From the NCBI RefSeq assembly GCF_036320965.1, contig NC_092225.1:72391108-72455107 (forward strand): a stretch of DNA of 64,000 nucleotides, given 5' to 3'. Shown one piece after another: positions 11,321 to 23,577 of this stretch. The stretch is from Panulirus ornatus (lineage: Eukaryota > Arthropoda > Malacostraca > Decapoda > Palinuridae). The position numbers and the translations under genes were made by a program. Each line of letters starts with the position of its first letter. Position 1 is the stretch's first letter. The notes below the pieces were generated by a model, which was given only the letters and a program-made list of their open reading frames with translations, was not told the origin of the DNA and did no database searches.

Positions 11321-11499
11321 GAGGGGCAAACACGGAGGGTGGGTTCACTGGGGGCGTGGCTATGAAGAGGCGTGGCTCCGAGGGGACAGGCAAGGACGAG
11401 CTTAAAGGGGTGAGCTTGGTCCGCCTTCACCTAGTGGGTGAGAGGTAGGGGAGAGGGAGGCGGCAGAGGCCTGAGACTGTGGTGGGGAGGAGAGAGATG

Positions 11500-11720
11500 G
11501 TGGTCAGGGAGGAGAGATGAGGCAAGAGGGGGTGACAACGGTGGTCAGGGAGGGGGTGATAACGGCTGAGGGGTGAGACGGTGGTTAGGGAGGGGGTGAT
11601 AACGGCAGAGGGGTGAGACGGTGGTTAGGGAGAGGGTGATAACGACAGAGGGGTGAGACGGTGGTTAGGGAGGGGGTGATAACGGCAGAGGGGTGAGGCG
11701 GTGGTCAGGGAGGAACAAAT
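11500..11720. repeat. 40-bp purine-rich minisatellite
   Basis: About five copies of a unit containing GGGTGATAACGGCAGAGGGG then TGAGACGGTGGTTAGGGAGG. Confidence 0.85.
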
Positions 11721-12605
11721 GGCGATTCATATGGGGAGAAAGATGGCGACCAGAGGGGTGATGATGATGATGATGAAAGGCAGAAGATGATGGGTGGAGG
11801 CCTGGTGGGGGTCAGGTGGGACGACGTGGGGGGGAGGATGGTTGAGGGAGATACGGGTCTGAGAGGGGCTGTCAGGAGGAGGAGGAGGAGGCAGACAAGT
11901 GGAAGAGATGGTGGTCAGGGGAGAGATATGTGGAGGGAGGGGGGGTGTAAGAGATCTGACGGAAGGTGGAGACGGTGGCAGGTGGAAGGGGAGACGGTGG
12001 TGGTGAAGGGGGGGTGCTTGGGCAGAGTGGCTTATGGCGAGGGGAAGATGGTGTGGCAGTGGGAGACGTGATGCTCGAAGGTAGGAGGGGGGAGAAGAAC
12101 AGATGGTGGCAAGGAGGGAAGAAATGGTGGCAAAAGGAAGAGGAGGAGAGATGGTGGTAAAAAGGATAAAGAAGGCAGGGAGGAAAGAGATAGTGGCAGA
12201 GGGGGAAAGAGATGGCGACTGGGAGAATTGAGGTGGCGAGGATACACGGATATACAGAAGGTGGCAAGGACGAAAAAGACGGTGGCAGGGACGAAAGGGA
12301 TGATGAAGGGAGAGAAAGAGACGGTGGCAAGGATAGAGACGGTCGTAAGGAAGAGAAATGGTGGCAGGGAGGGTAGAGATGCTGGCAGGGAGGAGAGAGA
12401 TGGTAGCAGGGAGGGTAGAGATGCTGGCACGGAGGATAGAGACGGTGGCAGGGACGGGGATGGCAGCCAGGGGAGGAAATGGTGATCACGACCACAGACG
12501 ATGGTTAGAAGACTAGAGTCAGGTGAAGGGGGGAGACCAGTGGGAGACAGTCGTCACGGAGGGAGAGATGGTAGCACTCAGGGAGAGCCCAGCATCCAGG
12601 GCGGA
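11721..12605. repeat. Degenerate GATGGTGGCAGGGAGG-type repeat field
   Basis: Irregular copies of 15-25 bp carrying GAGATGGTGG, GGTGGCAGGGA or GATGCTGGCAGGGAGG. Strongly purine-rich plus strand throughout. Open frames on either strand (up to about 200 codons) are low-complexity. Confidence 0.75.
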
Positions 12606-12694
12606 GGAAGATGGTGTCTCGGGTACCCACTATGACGAGGCTCAGCCAAGAGGCAGGCCTAGCGCGTACTGCGCACCGCAGGGACAGCTACGGT

Positions 12695-12960
12695 GGAGAT
12701 AGAACGAGTCGTGCGAGTGACATGTCGTCAAGTATCATGTGCGAGATGGAGAGATTGTATGTATGTGATAGTGAATGCCAGCTGCCCACGTTTGAGTGAG
12801 ACGAAAAGAATGCAAGTGACTTGGGCCAAACGAGTGACACTTGACAGCCACTGAAGTGTTGGCTCACTACGAAGCCGTCACTCTAACCCCCACCCATACG
12901 TACCCAGGCAGGCCGTACCAGGAAACTACCTCCCTGATGTGGTGGTTGCCCACCACCTAG
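12695..12960 (+). repeat. Dispersed repeat, copy 2 (matches 6335-6545)
   Basis: Interrupts the purine-rich field. Shares with copy 1 the blocks GTGCGAGATGGAGAGA, GAATGCCAGCTGCCCAC, ACTTGACAG and CTGAAGTGTTGGCTCAC in the same order. It extends further 3' through CCCAGGCAGG and CTACCTCCCTGATGTGGTGG blocks that are poorly kept in copy 1. Confidence 0.6.
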
Positions 12961-12969
12961 CAGAGGGAA

Positions 12970-13475
12970 GAGATACAATCCGATGTGAGAGATGGTAGTC
13001 AGGGAGAGATAACAGCCAGGAGATGCTAGACAGGAGGAGACGGTAGTCAGACGAGATGGTAGTCAGAAGATGGTAGTGAGGATATTACAGTTAGGAAGAG
13101 ATGGTAGTTACGACGAACTGGTAGTTACGACGAGATAGGTAGTTACGACGAGATGGTAGTAAGATGGTAGAAAGGAAAATATGGTAGTCAAGATGAGATG
13201 GTAACACGGAGAGGAGGGTAGGGAAGAAGAGATGGTAGTCAGGAAGAGATGGTGGCCAGAGAGAGAGAGATGCTAGTGTGGAAGAGATGGTAGTATGGAA
13301 GAGAGGGTAGTTAGGACGAGAAGTTAGACAGGAAAAGTTGGTAGTCTGGAGGAGATGGCAGTAGGGAAGAGATGGCAGTTAGGAAGGGATGGTAGTTGAA
13401 AGATGACACTGTCCAAGGGGAGAGAGAGAGATGACAGGGGAAGAGATGGTGGCGAGGAAGAAAAAAAAAAAGGAA
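12970..13475. repeat. Degenerate GAGATGGTAGTCAGGAA-type repeat field
   Basis: About 25 diverged copies of a word like GAAGAGATGGTAGTTAGGA spaced roughly 15-20 bp. It is related in composition to 11721-12605, so one field was probably split by the repeat at 12695. Confidence 0.75.
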
Positions 13476-14415
13476 GTATTCTGGTGTGTCGTGATAAATA
13501 GTTCAACAGAAGTTGAGGCATCTGCTGAACATGTCAACATCCCCCATCAACATGGGGTCACACCGGCCCCATGAAGACTGACAATGACCCTATACCCTCC
13601 CCTTCCCTTCCCTACCCTCATCCCCACCCCCAAAAAAAGCATCATTCCCCAACAAAGTCTTACACTGGGATTCGATCCCACAACCACCCACACTCTAGTG
13701 GCCTAAAGTAATTCTAACCTACGACATAAACTGACCATAGTGATATATGACCAACCCTGAAAGTCCAGACAGACCACGCTCTGTGGCCCCACATATATAT
13801 ACATCTGTGGAAATCTGATCAGCCTTGGTCAAATGTGTGCTTCCGTAAATGGGATCATAACACCCAGAGTGGTGAGGACGCGAAAAGAAAATAGAAAAAT
13901 CAATACTCAATATGCCTAGTGCACAGTGAGGGGGAAACTAAGCTGTTGGAGACCATCATCAAAGCTGGAGGAGTTGACGATGATGATATAAATGGTGGTA
14001 TTAAACATCGAGATGAGGGCGGATGTGTAGCTAGGAGGTGGTGGGGGTGAGGTGGGTTTCTCTCAAAGCGCACCATGTATAATCTCACGAATCTTACCTC
14101 CTTTTTTTTTTATTTGACAGAGGCACAGAAGGTGTTCGTGGCTAATGCTGAGGTCGGATCACCGGGCCGTGCACGGGCAGGGAGGCGAAGCTTAGCGTCA
14201 ACCCATCTCGAACCAGAGACCATAAAATCCCCCACAGCCTGGAGGCAGCCCACTCCGCCACCAGGATCTTTCTCCCCAACTGTGTTGCCCCATCACAAAA
14301 TTCCTGGCTGAAGGCTTGGCCAGGCGTGGTGTGGGCCCGGCCGGCGGAGGAGGGAGAGGACACTGAAGAGGAAGGAAAGGTAGACGGAAGGGCAAGGAGA
14401 AAGGAAGAGGTGTCG

Positions 14416-14418
<3 letters not shown>
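13476..14418. other. Unique sequence, no gene seen
   Basis: Near 13668 the minus strand carries a box-B-like word (GGGATCGAATCCCAG), which may be a remnant of a tRNA-derived SINE, but no box A was found. A T-tract lies at 14102-14112. No supported coding region. Confidence 0.45.

Positions 14419-14499
<81 letters not shown>
14419..14499. repeat. (GA)40 microsatellite
   Basis: Perfect GA run. Confidence 0.95.
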
Positions 14500-14501
<2 letters not shown>

Positions 14502-14522
14502 TGGGTCGAAACGAGAAATAAA

Positions 14523-14790
14523 TGGGCTCCCGTGGTGCAGCGGTTAGCGTTCCGGACCGTGACGCATTCACCGGGTCACCCAGGGGTCGAGCACAAAAGT
14601 TCGAATCCTGGATGCGGCAGTCGGTCCACAGTCAACCCAGCTGTTCATCCGCCTTCACGGGTCGGTCGATAAAATGGGTACCTGTCTCAGGCTAAGGTAA
14701 ATACATGTCCATATATATATCTCACGTTAATGGGATGGCCTTGATTAGGGCCCCAGTTGCCCGTACCGTCTCAGATAACATAAAAACCAA
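14523..14790 (+). mobile_element. tRNA-derived SINE
   Basis: Head with RNA polymerase III internal promoter: box A TGGTGCAGCGG at 14533-14543 fits TRGYNNARNGG, and box B AGTTCGAATCC lies at 14599-14609. Body words GCGGCAGTCGG, CCCAGCTGTTCATCC, TCGATAAAATGGGTACCTG and CAGGCTAAG follow. The same body occurs on the minus strand at 9812, 26371 and 56562. The A-B spacing is larger than in ordinary tRNA genes, and a tRNA fold with CCA-proximal pairing is not evident, so this is a SINE rather than a tRNA gene. The 3' end is uncertain. Confidence 0.8.
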
Positions 14791-15068
14791 ACAGAGGTGA
14801 GAGGCAGGGGACAGTATGATGACCAGCATAGAGTAGGGCAGGTAGATGGTCGACCACAGCCCCGGCTCCTGCCATGCCTCACACCACACCAGCAGGTGTA
14901 CTAGTGTCTTCCTGTCAACACCTTCTGTGATGTAGTCTTCAGGTACCCGGCAACATCTGCTGCGAGGAGGGTACGGCATCTGGTGAAATGTCCATCTCTC
15001 CATCATCAAGCACCATGCAACCACAACACTAAAGTTGTTCCACGGAGGCAAGGTTACTGTATCCTCTA

Positions 15069-15079
15069 CAACACACACA

Positions 15080-15122
<43 letters not shown>
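15069..15122. repeat. (AC)27 microsatellite
   Basis: AC run with one TC interruption. Confidence 0.95.
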
Positions 15123-15124
<2 letters not shown>

Positions 15125-15204
15125 CATTGTGAATAGAAGGTAAATAAAAAATAGTTAATATTTGATCATATATTCAGTAAGTATGTTCATTTGTCAAGAG
15201 ACTG

Positions 15205-16088
15205 TACACTACCATTCTGTTTATCTGCTCGTCTATCATCTACAGGAAAACTACTGTTCTATCTGTCTATTCGTCTATCTTCTAGTGGTGAACTACTTTT
15301 CTATCTGTCTATTCGTCTATCATCTACTGGTAAACTCCTGTTCTATCTGTCTATTTGTCTATCATCTACTGGTAAACTACTGTTCTATCTGTCTATTCGT
15401 CTATCATCTACTGGTAAACTCCTGTTCTATCTGTCTATTTGTCTATCATCTACTGGCAAACTACTGTTCTATCTGTCTCTTCGTCTATCATCTACTGGTA
15501 AACTCCTGTTCTATCTGTCTATTTGTCTATCATCTACTGGTAAACTCCTGTTCTATCTGTCTATTCGTCTATCATCTACTGGTAAACTACTGTTCTATCT
15601 GTCTATTTGTCTATCATCTACTGGTAAACTCCTGTTCTATCTGTCTATTCGTCTATCATCTACTGGTAAACTACTGTTCTATCTGTCTATTCGTCTATCA
15701 TCTACTGGTAAACTACTGTTCTATCTGTCTATTTGTCTATCATCTACTGGTAAACTCCTGTTCTATCTGTCTATTCGTCTATCATCTACTGGTAAACTAC
15801 TGTTCTATCTGTCTATTCGTCTATCATCTACTGGTAAACTACTGTTCTATCTGTCTATTTGTCTATCATCTACTGGTAAACTCCTGTTCTATCTGTCTAT
15901 TCGTCTATCATCTACTGGTAAACTACTGTTCTATCTGTCTATTCGTCTATCATCTACTGGTAAACTACTGTTCTATCTGTCTATTTGTCTATCATCTACT
16001 GGTAAACTCCTGTTCTATCTGTCTATTCGTCTATCATCTACTGGTAAACTACTGTTCTATCTGTCTATTCGTCTATCATCTAGTGGTA
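15205..16088. repeat. 42-bp minisatellite with a three-unit higher-order pattern
   Basis: About 21 copies of a unit containing CTATTCGTCTATCATCTACT then GGTAAACTACTGTTCTATCTGT. Two variable sites (TTCG/TTTG; CTAC/CTCC) alternate early in the array. From about 15640 they settle into a strict three-unit pattern of 126 bp repeated four times. Two frames are open for more than 320 codons only because no unit contains a stop in them; both start at non-ATG codons near the array edge. Confidence 0.95.
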
Positions 16089-16164
16089 ACACCACACTTG
16101 CCACAGCAGAGCCACAGGCGACATGCCCACCTGCCACCAACTCTTACCCTCACTTGGTGACCCC

Positions 16165-16370
16165 ATGAGCACAGGGTACGACCATTAAGCACGACAGGTC
16201 AACCCTTGAGCACGACGGTGCCGACCCTCCGTTACTATGGCGTGACCAATGACTGACCTGCCTCTAATGGCCAGGTCTAAAAAGCCAGGCCATTATACCT
16301 AAAGGTGGTACCGTCATGGTCTAGGGTGGTACCGTCATGGTGTAGGGTCGTACCGTCGTATGTGAGAGGT
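16165..16370. repeat. Foldback-like element, locus 1
   Basis: Left arm words CCCTTGAGCACGACGGT (about 16202) and right arm words GGTACCGTCATGG and GGTCGTACCGTCGTATG (about 16308-16362) face each other around a core with GACCTG (16255-16260) and CAGGTC (16272-16277). The core word ATGGCGTGACC and the following CTGACCTG match the palindrome centre at 28270-28306. The right arm has three copies of a 22-bp unit. Confidence 0.65.
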
Positions 16371-16450
16371 TCTCCTCCTGTGTAAGGCCCAGGTTCCATA
16401 TCAAGCCCTCACCTCAGACGGCAGCCAGCCCCTAAGATCTCTGCTGGGTC

Positions 16451-16452
16451 TA

Positions 16453-16543
<91 letters not shown>
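16451..16543. repeat. (TA)~45 microsatellite
   Basis: TA run abutting the tail end of the SINE-like element that follows. Confidence 0.95.
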
Positions 16544-16544
<1 letters not shown>

Positions 16545-16782
16545 CTTTCTTTTTCAAACCATTCGCCACTTCCCGCGTCAGCGAGGTAGCGTTAAGAACA
16601 GAGGACTGGGCCTTTGAGGGAATATCCTCACCTGACCCCCCTCTCTGTTCCTTCTTTTGAAATACTAAAAAAAAAAAAAAAAAGAGAGGGGAGGATTTCC
16701 AGCCCCCCCGCTCCCTCCCCTTTTAGTCGCCTTCTACGACACGCAGGGAATACGTGGGAAGTATTCTTTCTCCTCCATCCCT

Positions 16783-16786
<4 letters not shown>
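16543..16786 (-). mobile_element. SINE-like element sharing the LINE tail
   Basis: A full-length-looking copy read on the minus strand. From its 5' end (16786) it has CCCTAGGGATGG, AGAATACTTCCCACGTATTC, TCGTAGAAGGCGACTAAAAG, GGCTGGAAATCCTCCCCTC, an internal poly-T, GAGGATATTCCCTC, GGCCCAGTCCTCTGTTCTT and the tail CTACCTCGCTGACGCGGGAAG. TA tracts flank both ends. No clear box A/box B pair is visible, so the origin of the head is unknown. Confidence 0.8.

Positions 16787-16856
<70 letters not shown>
16787..16856. repeat. (AT)35 microsatellite
   Basis: Sits exactly between the SINE-like element and the poly(T) (LINE poly(A)) that follows. Confidence 0.95.
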
Positions 16857-16873
<17 letters not shown>

Positions 16874-17774
16874 TTTTTTTTGCTTTGTCGCTGTCTCCCG
16901 CGTTTGCGAGGTAGCGCAAGGAAACAGACGAAAGAAATGGCCCAACCCACCCCCATACACATGTATATACATACGTCCACACACGCAAATATACATACCT
17001 AAACAGCTTTCCATGGTTTACCCCAGACGCTTCACATGCCTTGATTCAATCCACTGACAGCACGTCAACCCCGGTATACCACATTGCTCCAATTCACTCT
17101 ATTCCTTGCCCTCCTTTCACCCTCCTGCATGTTCAGGCCCCGATCACACAAAATCTTTTTCACTCCATCTTTCCACCTCCAATTTGGTCTCCCTCTTCTC
17201 CTCGTTCCCTCCACCTCCGACACATATATCCTCTTGGTCAATCTTTCCTCACTCATTCTCTCCATGTGACCAAACCATTTCAAAACACCCTCTTCTGCTC
17301 TCTCAACCACGCTCTTTTTATTTCCACACATCTCTCTTACCCTTACGTTACTTACTCGATCAAACCGCCTCACACCACACATTGTCCTCAAACATCTCAT
17401 TTCCAGCACATCCGTCCTCCTGCGCACAACTCTATCCATCGTCCACGCCTCGCAACCATACAACATTGTTGGAACCACTATTCCTTCAAACATACCCATT
17501 TTTGCTTTCCGAGATAATGTTCTCGACTTCCACACATTCTTCAAGGCTCCCAGAATTTTCGCCCCCTCCCCCACCCTATGATCCACTTCCGCTTCCATGT
17601 TTTCATCCGCTGCCAGATCCACTCCCAGATATCTAAAACACTTCACTTCCTCCAGTTTTTCTCCATTCAAACTCACCTCCCAATTGACTTGACCCTTAAC
17701 CCTACTGTACCTAATAACCTTGCTCTTATTCACATTTACTCTTAACTTTCTTCTTTCACACACTTTACCAAACT

Positions 17775-17776
<2 letters not shown>
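16856..17776 (-). mobile_element. Non-LTR retrotransposon (RTE-like), 5'-truncated copy A
   Basis: Minus-strand LINE 3' end: the C-terminal part of the reverse-transcriptase ORF, a 3' untranslated region, the conserved tail and a poly(A) (16856-16881 as T). It is cut at 17776, where the LINE sense strand begins TGAGTTTGG, directly against a TA/GATA microsatellite. It is very similar to copies B and D and therefore a recent insertion. Confidence 0.9.
17065..17776 (-). pseudogene. Reverse-transcriptase C-terminal fragment, LINE copy A
   Basis: About 235 residues with no ATG start; the frame runs open into the truncation point. The RT catalytic motifs are missing because the fragment begins after motif C, at the [17 protein letters not shown] segment. 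It keeps the C-terminal signature of this element type: YGCEAW, the RCLRTMCG segment, [23 protein letters not shown], and ends in YRG before a TGA. It differs from copy B at only a handful of positions (for example ADENME versus ADGTME). It is a dead 5'-truncated copy, not a host gene. Confidence 0.85.
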
Positions 17777-17822
<46 letters not shown>

Positions 17823-17905
17823 CATAGATAGATAGATGGATAGATAGATAGATAGATATAGATAGATAGATAGACAGATAGACAGAAAGATATAGATATA
17901 TATTA
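17777..17905. repeat. TA then (GATA)~25 microsatellite
   Basis: Imperfect tetranucleotide run with CATA and GACA interruptions, directly at the LINE truncation point. Confidence 0.95.
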
Positions 17906-18053
17906 ACTTACAGGATGCATAATCCAAAACATATGCAGCAGTTTCCATCCTCGCCAGGTGGAGGAGATATTACCTCACAAATCATGTGTAAAATTCATAA
18001 ATGTTTCCATTACCGAAATTGTCTTGCCATCTGGTGTGTCCTCATAACCTCCG

Positions 18054-18054
<1 letters not shown>

Positions 18055-18120
<66 letters not shown>
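18055..18120. repeat. (CT)33 microsatellite
   Basis: Perfect CT run. Confidence 0.95.
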
Positions 18121-18123
<3 letters not shown>

Positions 18124-18379
18124 GTAAAGATTCCTCGTCTGATTATATCAGTTTTCTCCTACAATATCCTACCAGTCAAGAGGCCCCTTAGGAAACCGTT
18201 CAGCCTGTGTTCACATGACACCTCCTACAGTATGAATGAACAAACACTTACAGGCCCACGGGAGCTATGTTATATGTTCTTCTATAACTATAGGAAATAA
18301 TTATGTAATCTATGGTAAGAGCCTGACCCTACAGCTACGTGACACGGTCCACTTCAGTCCATTCTACCCACCATCCTTT

Positions 18380-21300
18380 ACCACACCAGCCACCGCACTA
18401 TGCTACGCAGACCACCACACTGTACCACACTACCACCATACTGTTCCACACTATTCACCACACTGCACCACACAATCACCATAGTGCACCACACTATTCA
18501 CCACATTGTACCACAATACCATCATACTGTTCCACACTATTCACAACACGGTGCCACACTACCAAAATACTGTACCACACTACCACCATACTGTTCCACA
18601 TTATTCATCACACTGTACCACACTACCACCACACTGTACCACACTATTCACCACAATGTACCACACTACCACCATACTGTTCCACACTATTCACCATACT
18701 GCACCACACTACCACCATACTGTTTCACACTATTCACATTACCACCATACTGTTCCACACTATTCACCATACTGCATCACACTATTCACCACACTGTTCT
18801 ACACTACTCATGACACTGCCAAACTACCACCATACTGTGCCACACTATTCACCACACTGTACCACACTACCACCATACTGTACCACACTATTGACCACAC
18901 TGCATCACACTATTCACCACACTGTACCACACTCTTCATGACACGCCAAATTACCACCATACTGTGTCACACTAATCACCACACTGTACCACACTACCAC
19001 CATACTTTTCTAATCTGTTCACCATACTGTACCAACATACTGTTCCACACAACTCACCACACTGTACCACACTGCCAAGATACCATTCCACACTATTCAC
19101 CATACTGTACCACACTACCACCATACTGTACCACACTACCACCATACTGTACCACACTACCACCATACTCTTCCACACTATTCACCACACTGTCCCAAAC
19201 TATTCACCACACTGTACCAACATACAGTTCCACACTACTCACCACACTGCCACCATACTATTGCACACTATTCACCACATTGTACCAAACTACCACCATA
19301 CTGTACCACTATTCATCATCCATTACCACACTACCACCATACTGTACCACACTATTCACCACACTACCACCATACTGTACCACACTAACACCATACTGTA
19401 CCACACTATTCACCACACTGTACCACACTACCACCATAGTGTAACACACTATTCACCACACTGTACCACACTACCACCATACTGTTGCACACTATTCACC
19501 ACACTACCACCATACTGTACCACACTACCACCATACTGTACCACACTACCACCATACTGTACCACACTACCACCATACTCTTCCACACTATTCACCACAC
19601 TGTCCCAAACTATTCACCACACTGTACCAACATACTGTTCCACACTACTCACCACACTGCCACCATACTATTGCACACTATTCACCACATTGTACCACAC
19701 TACCACCATACTGTACCACTATTCATCATCCATTACCACACTACCACCATACTGTACCACACTATTCAACACAGTGTACCACACTATCAATATGCTGTTG
19801 CAAACTATTCACCACACTGTACCACACTACCACCATACTCTTGTACACTATTCACCATACTGTACCACACTACCACCATACTGTTCCACACTATTCACCA
19901 CACTATAACCATATTGATCCACACTATTCACCACACTGTACCACACTACCACCATACTCTTCCACACTATTCACCAAACTGTACCATACCACCATACTGT
20001 AACACTATTCACCACACTGTACCACACTATTCACCACACTGTGCCACACTATTCATCACACTGTACCACACTACCACCATACCGTACCACACTATTCACC
20101 ACACTGTACCACACTACCAACATACTATTCTACTCTATTCACCACACTGTACCACACTACCACCATACTGTCCCACTATTCACCATCCTGTACCACACTA
20201 CCACGATACTGTACCACACTATTCACCACACTGTACCACACTATCACCATACTGTACCACTCTATCACCATACTGTCCTACACTATTCAACACACTGTAC
20301 CACACTATCAATATACTGTTCCAAGCTATTCACCACACTGTACCACACTACCACCATACTCTTGAACACTATTCACCATACTGTACCACACTACCACCAT
20401 ACTTTCCACACTATTCACAACACTATCATAATACTGATCCACACTATTCACCACACTATACCACACTACCACCATACTGTACCACACTATTCACCACACT
20501 GTACCACACTACCACCATACTGTAACACAATATTCACCACACCGTACCATATTACCACCATACTGTTCCATACTATTCACCACACTAGCACCATACTGTA
20601 CCACACTATTCACCACACTACCACCATACTGTTCCACACTATTCACCACACTACCACCACACTGTACCACACTACCACCATACTGTTCCACACTATTCAC
20701 CACACTACCACCACACTGTACCACCACACTGTACCACAATACCACCATACTGTACCACACTACCACCATACTGTACCACACTACCACCATACTGTACCAC
20801 ACTATTCACCACACTAGCACCATACTGTTCCAAACTACCACCACACTGGACCACACTGTACCACACTATTCACCACACTATACCACACTACCACCATACT
20901 GTACCACACGAACATCATACTGTACCACACTATTCACCACACTGTACCACACTACCACCATACTGTAACACACTATTCACCACACTGTACCACACTACCA
21001 CCATACTGTTGCACACTATTCACCACACTAGCACCATACTGTTCCACACTACCACCACACTGTACCACACTACCACCACACTGTACCACACTATTCACCA
21101 CACTGTACTACACTACCACCATACTGTTCCACACTATTCACCACACTGTACCACACTATTCACCACACTGTACCACACTATTCACCACACTGTACCACAC
21201 TACCACCACACTGTACCACACTACCACCATACTGTTCCACACTATTCACCACACTGTACCACACTACCACCATACTGTACCACACTACCACCATACTGTT

Positions 21301-23577
21301 CCACACTACCACCATACTGTACCACACTACCACCATACTGTACCACACTACCACCATACTGTACCACACTACCACCATACTGTTCCACACTATTCACCAC
21401 ACTGTACCACACTACCACCATACTGTACCACACTACCACCATACTGTACCACACTACCACCATACTGTACCACACTACCACCATACTGTACCACACTACC
21501 ACCATACTGTACCACACTATTCACCACACTGTACCACACTACCACCATACTGTACCACACTACCACCATACTGTACTACACTACTACCACACTACACCAC
21601 ACTACCACCATACTGTTCCACACTATTCACCATACTGTACCACACTACCACCATACTGTACCACACTACCACCATACTGTACCACACTACCACCACACTA
21701 CCACACTACTACCACACTACCACCATACTGTACCACACTACCACCATACTGTTCCACAGTATTCACCACACTGTACCACACTACCACCATACTGTACCAC
21801 ACTACCACCATATTGTACCACACTACCACCATACTGAACCACACTACCACACTACTACCACACTACACCACACTACCACCATACTGTACCACACTACCAC
21901 CATACTGTACCACACTACCACCATACTGTTCCACACTACCACCATACTGTTCCACACTACCACCATACTGTACCGCACTACCACCATACTGTACCACACT
22001 ACCACCATACTGTTCCACAGTATTCACCACACTGTACCACACTACCACCATACTGTACCACACTACCACCATATTGTACCACACTACCACCATACTGTAC
22101 CACACTACCACCACACTACCACACTACACCACACTACCACCATACTGTACCACACTACCACCATACTGTACCACACTACCACCATACTGTTCCACACTAC
22201 CACCATACTGTACCACACTACCACCATACTGTACCACACTACCACCATACTGTACCACACTACCACCATACTGTTCCACAGTATTCACCACACTGTACCA
22301 CACTACCACCATACTGTACCACACTACCACCATACTGTACCACACTACCACCACACTACCACACTACTACCACACTACACCACACTACCACCATACTGTA
22401 CCACACTACCACCATACTGTACCACACTACCACCATACTGTACCACACTACCACCATACTGTACCACACTACCACCATACTGTACCACACTACCACCATA
22501 CTGTTCCACACTACCACCATACTGTTCCACAGTATTCACCACACTGTACCACACTACCACCATACTGTACCACACTACCACCATACTGTTCCACACTACC
22601 ACCATACTGTACCACACTACCACCATACTGTTCCACACTACCACCATACTGTACCACACTACCACCATACTGTACCACACTACCACCATACTGTACCACA
22701 CTACCACCATACTGTACCACACTACCACCATACTGTACCACACTACCACCATACTGTACCACACTACCACCATACTGTTCCACACTACCACCATACTGTA
22801 CCACACTACCACCATACTGTTCCACACTACCACCATACTGTACCACACTACCACCATACTGTACCACACTACCACCATACTGTACCACACTACCACCATA
22901 CTGTACCACACTACCACCATACTGTTCCACACTACCACCATACTGTACCACACTACCACCATACTGTTCCACACTACCACCATACTGTACCACACTACCA
23001 CCATACTGTACCACACTACCACCATACTGTACCACACTACCACCATACTGTTCCACAGTATTCACCACACTGTACCACACTACCACCATACTGTACCACA
23101 CTACCACCATACTGTACCACACTACCACCACACTACCACACTACTACCACACTACACCACACTACCACCATACTGTACCACACTACCACCATACTGTACC
23201 ACACTACCACCATACTGTTCCACACTACCACCATACTGTACCACACTACCACCATACTGTACCACACTACCACCATACTGTACCACACTACCACCATACT
23301 GTTCCACACTACCACCATACTGTTCCACAGTATTCACCACACTGTACCACACTACCACCATACTGTACCACACTACCACCATACTGTTCCACACTACCAC
23401 CATACTGTACCACACTACCACCATACTGTTCCACACTACCACCATACTGTACCACACTACCACCATACTCTACCACACTACCACCATACTGTACCACACT
23501 ACCACCATACTGTTCCACAGTATTCACCACACTGTACCACACTACCACCATACTGTTCCACAGTATTCACCATACTT
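18380..23577. repeat. 5.2-kb minisatellite of 21-bp units with higher-order structure
   Basis: Roughly 245 units built on ACCACACTACCACCATACTG plus one base, mixed with a 21-bp variant carrying CTATTCACCACACTG. The 5' half (to about 21000) is heterogeneous and contains block duplications such as one near 19168/19578. The 3' half is nearly uniform, with blocks of about 250-270 bp marked by GTTCCACAGTATTCACCACA at 21751, 22012, 22273, 22524, 23050, 23322 and 23512. Because 21 is a multiple of three, frames stay open for up to 866 codons (21009-23609) and on the opposite strand as well. Composition is monotonous (Thr/His/Tyr/Pro), and I do not read it as protein. Confidence 0.95.

Noticed and set aside
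11580..11710. Telomere-like GGTTAGGG words
   Set aside because: TTAGGG occurs once per 40-bp unit inside GTGGTTAGGGAGG and is never tandem. The arthropod telomere repeat TTAGG is not present as an array.
14533..14610. Functional tRNA gene
   Set aside because: Box A and box B are good, but their spacing is long and a cloverleaf is not evident. The same body recurs at three other loci, so it is a SINE.
15162..16168. Two overlapping frames of 332 and 325 codons
   Set aside because: Both arise from the 42-bp array; starts are not ATG and nothing outside the array is conserved-looking.
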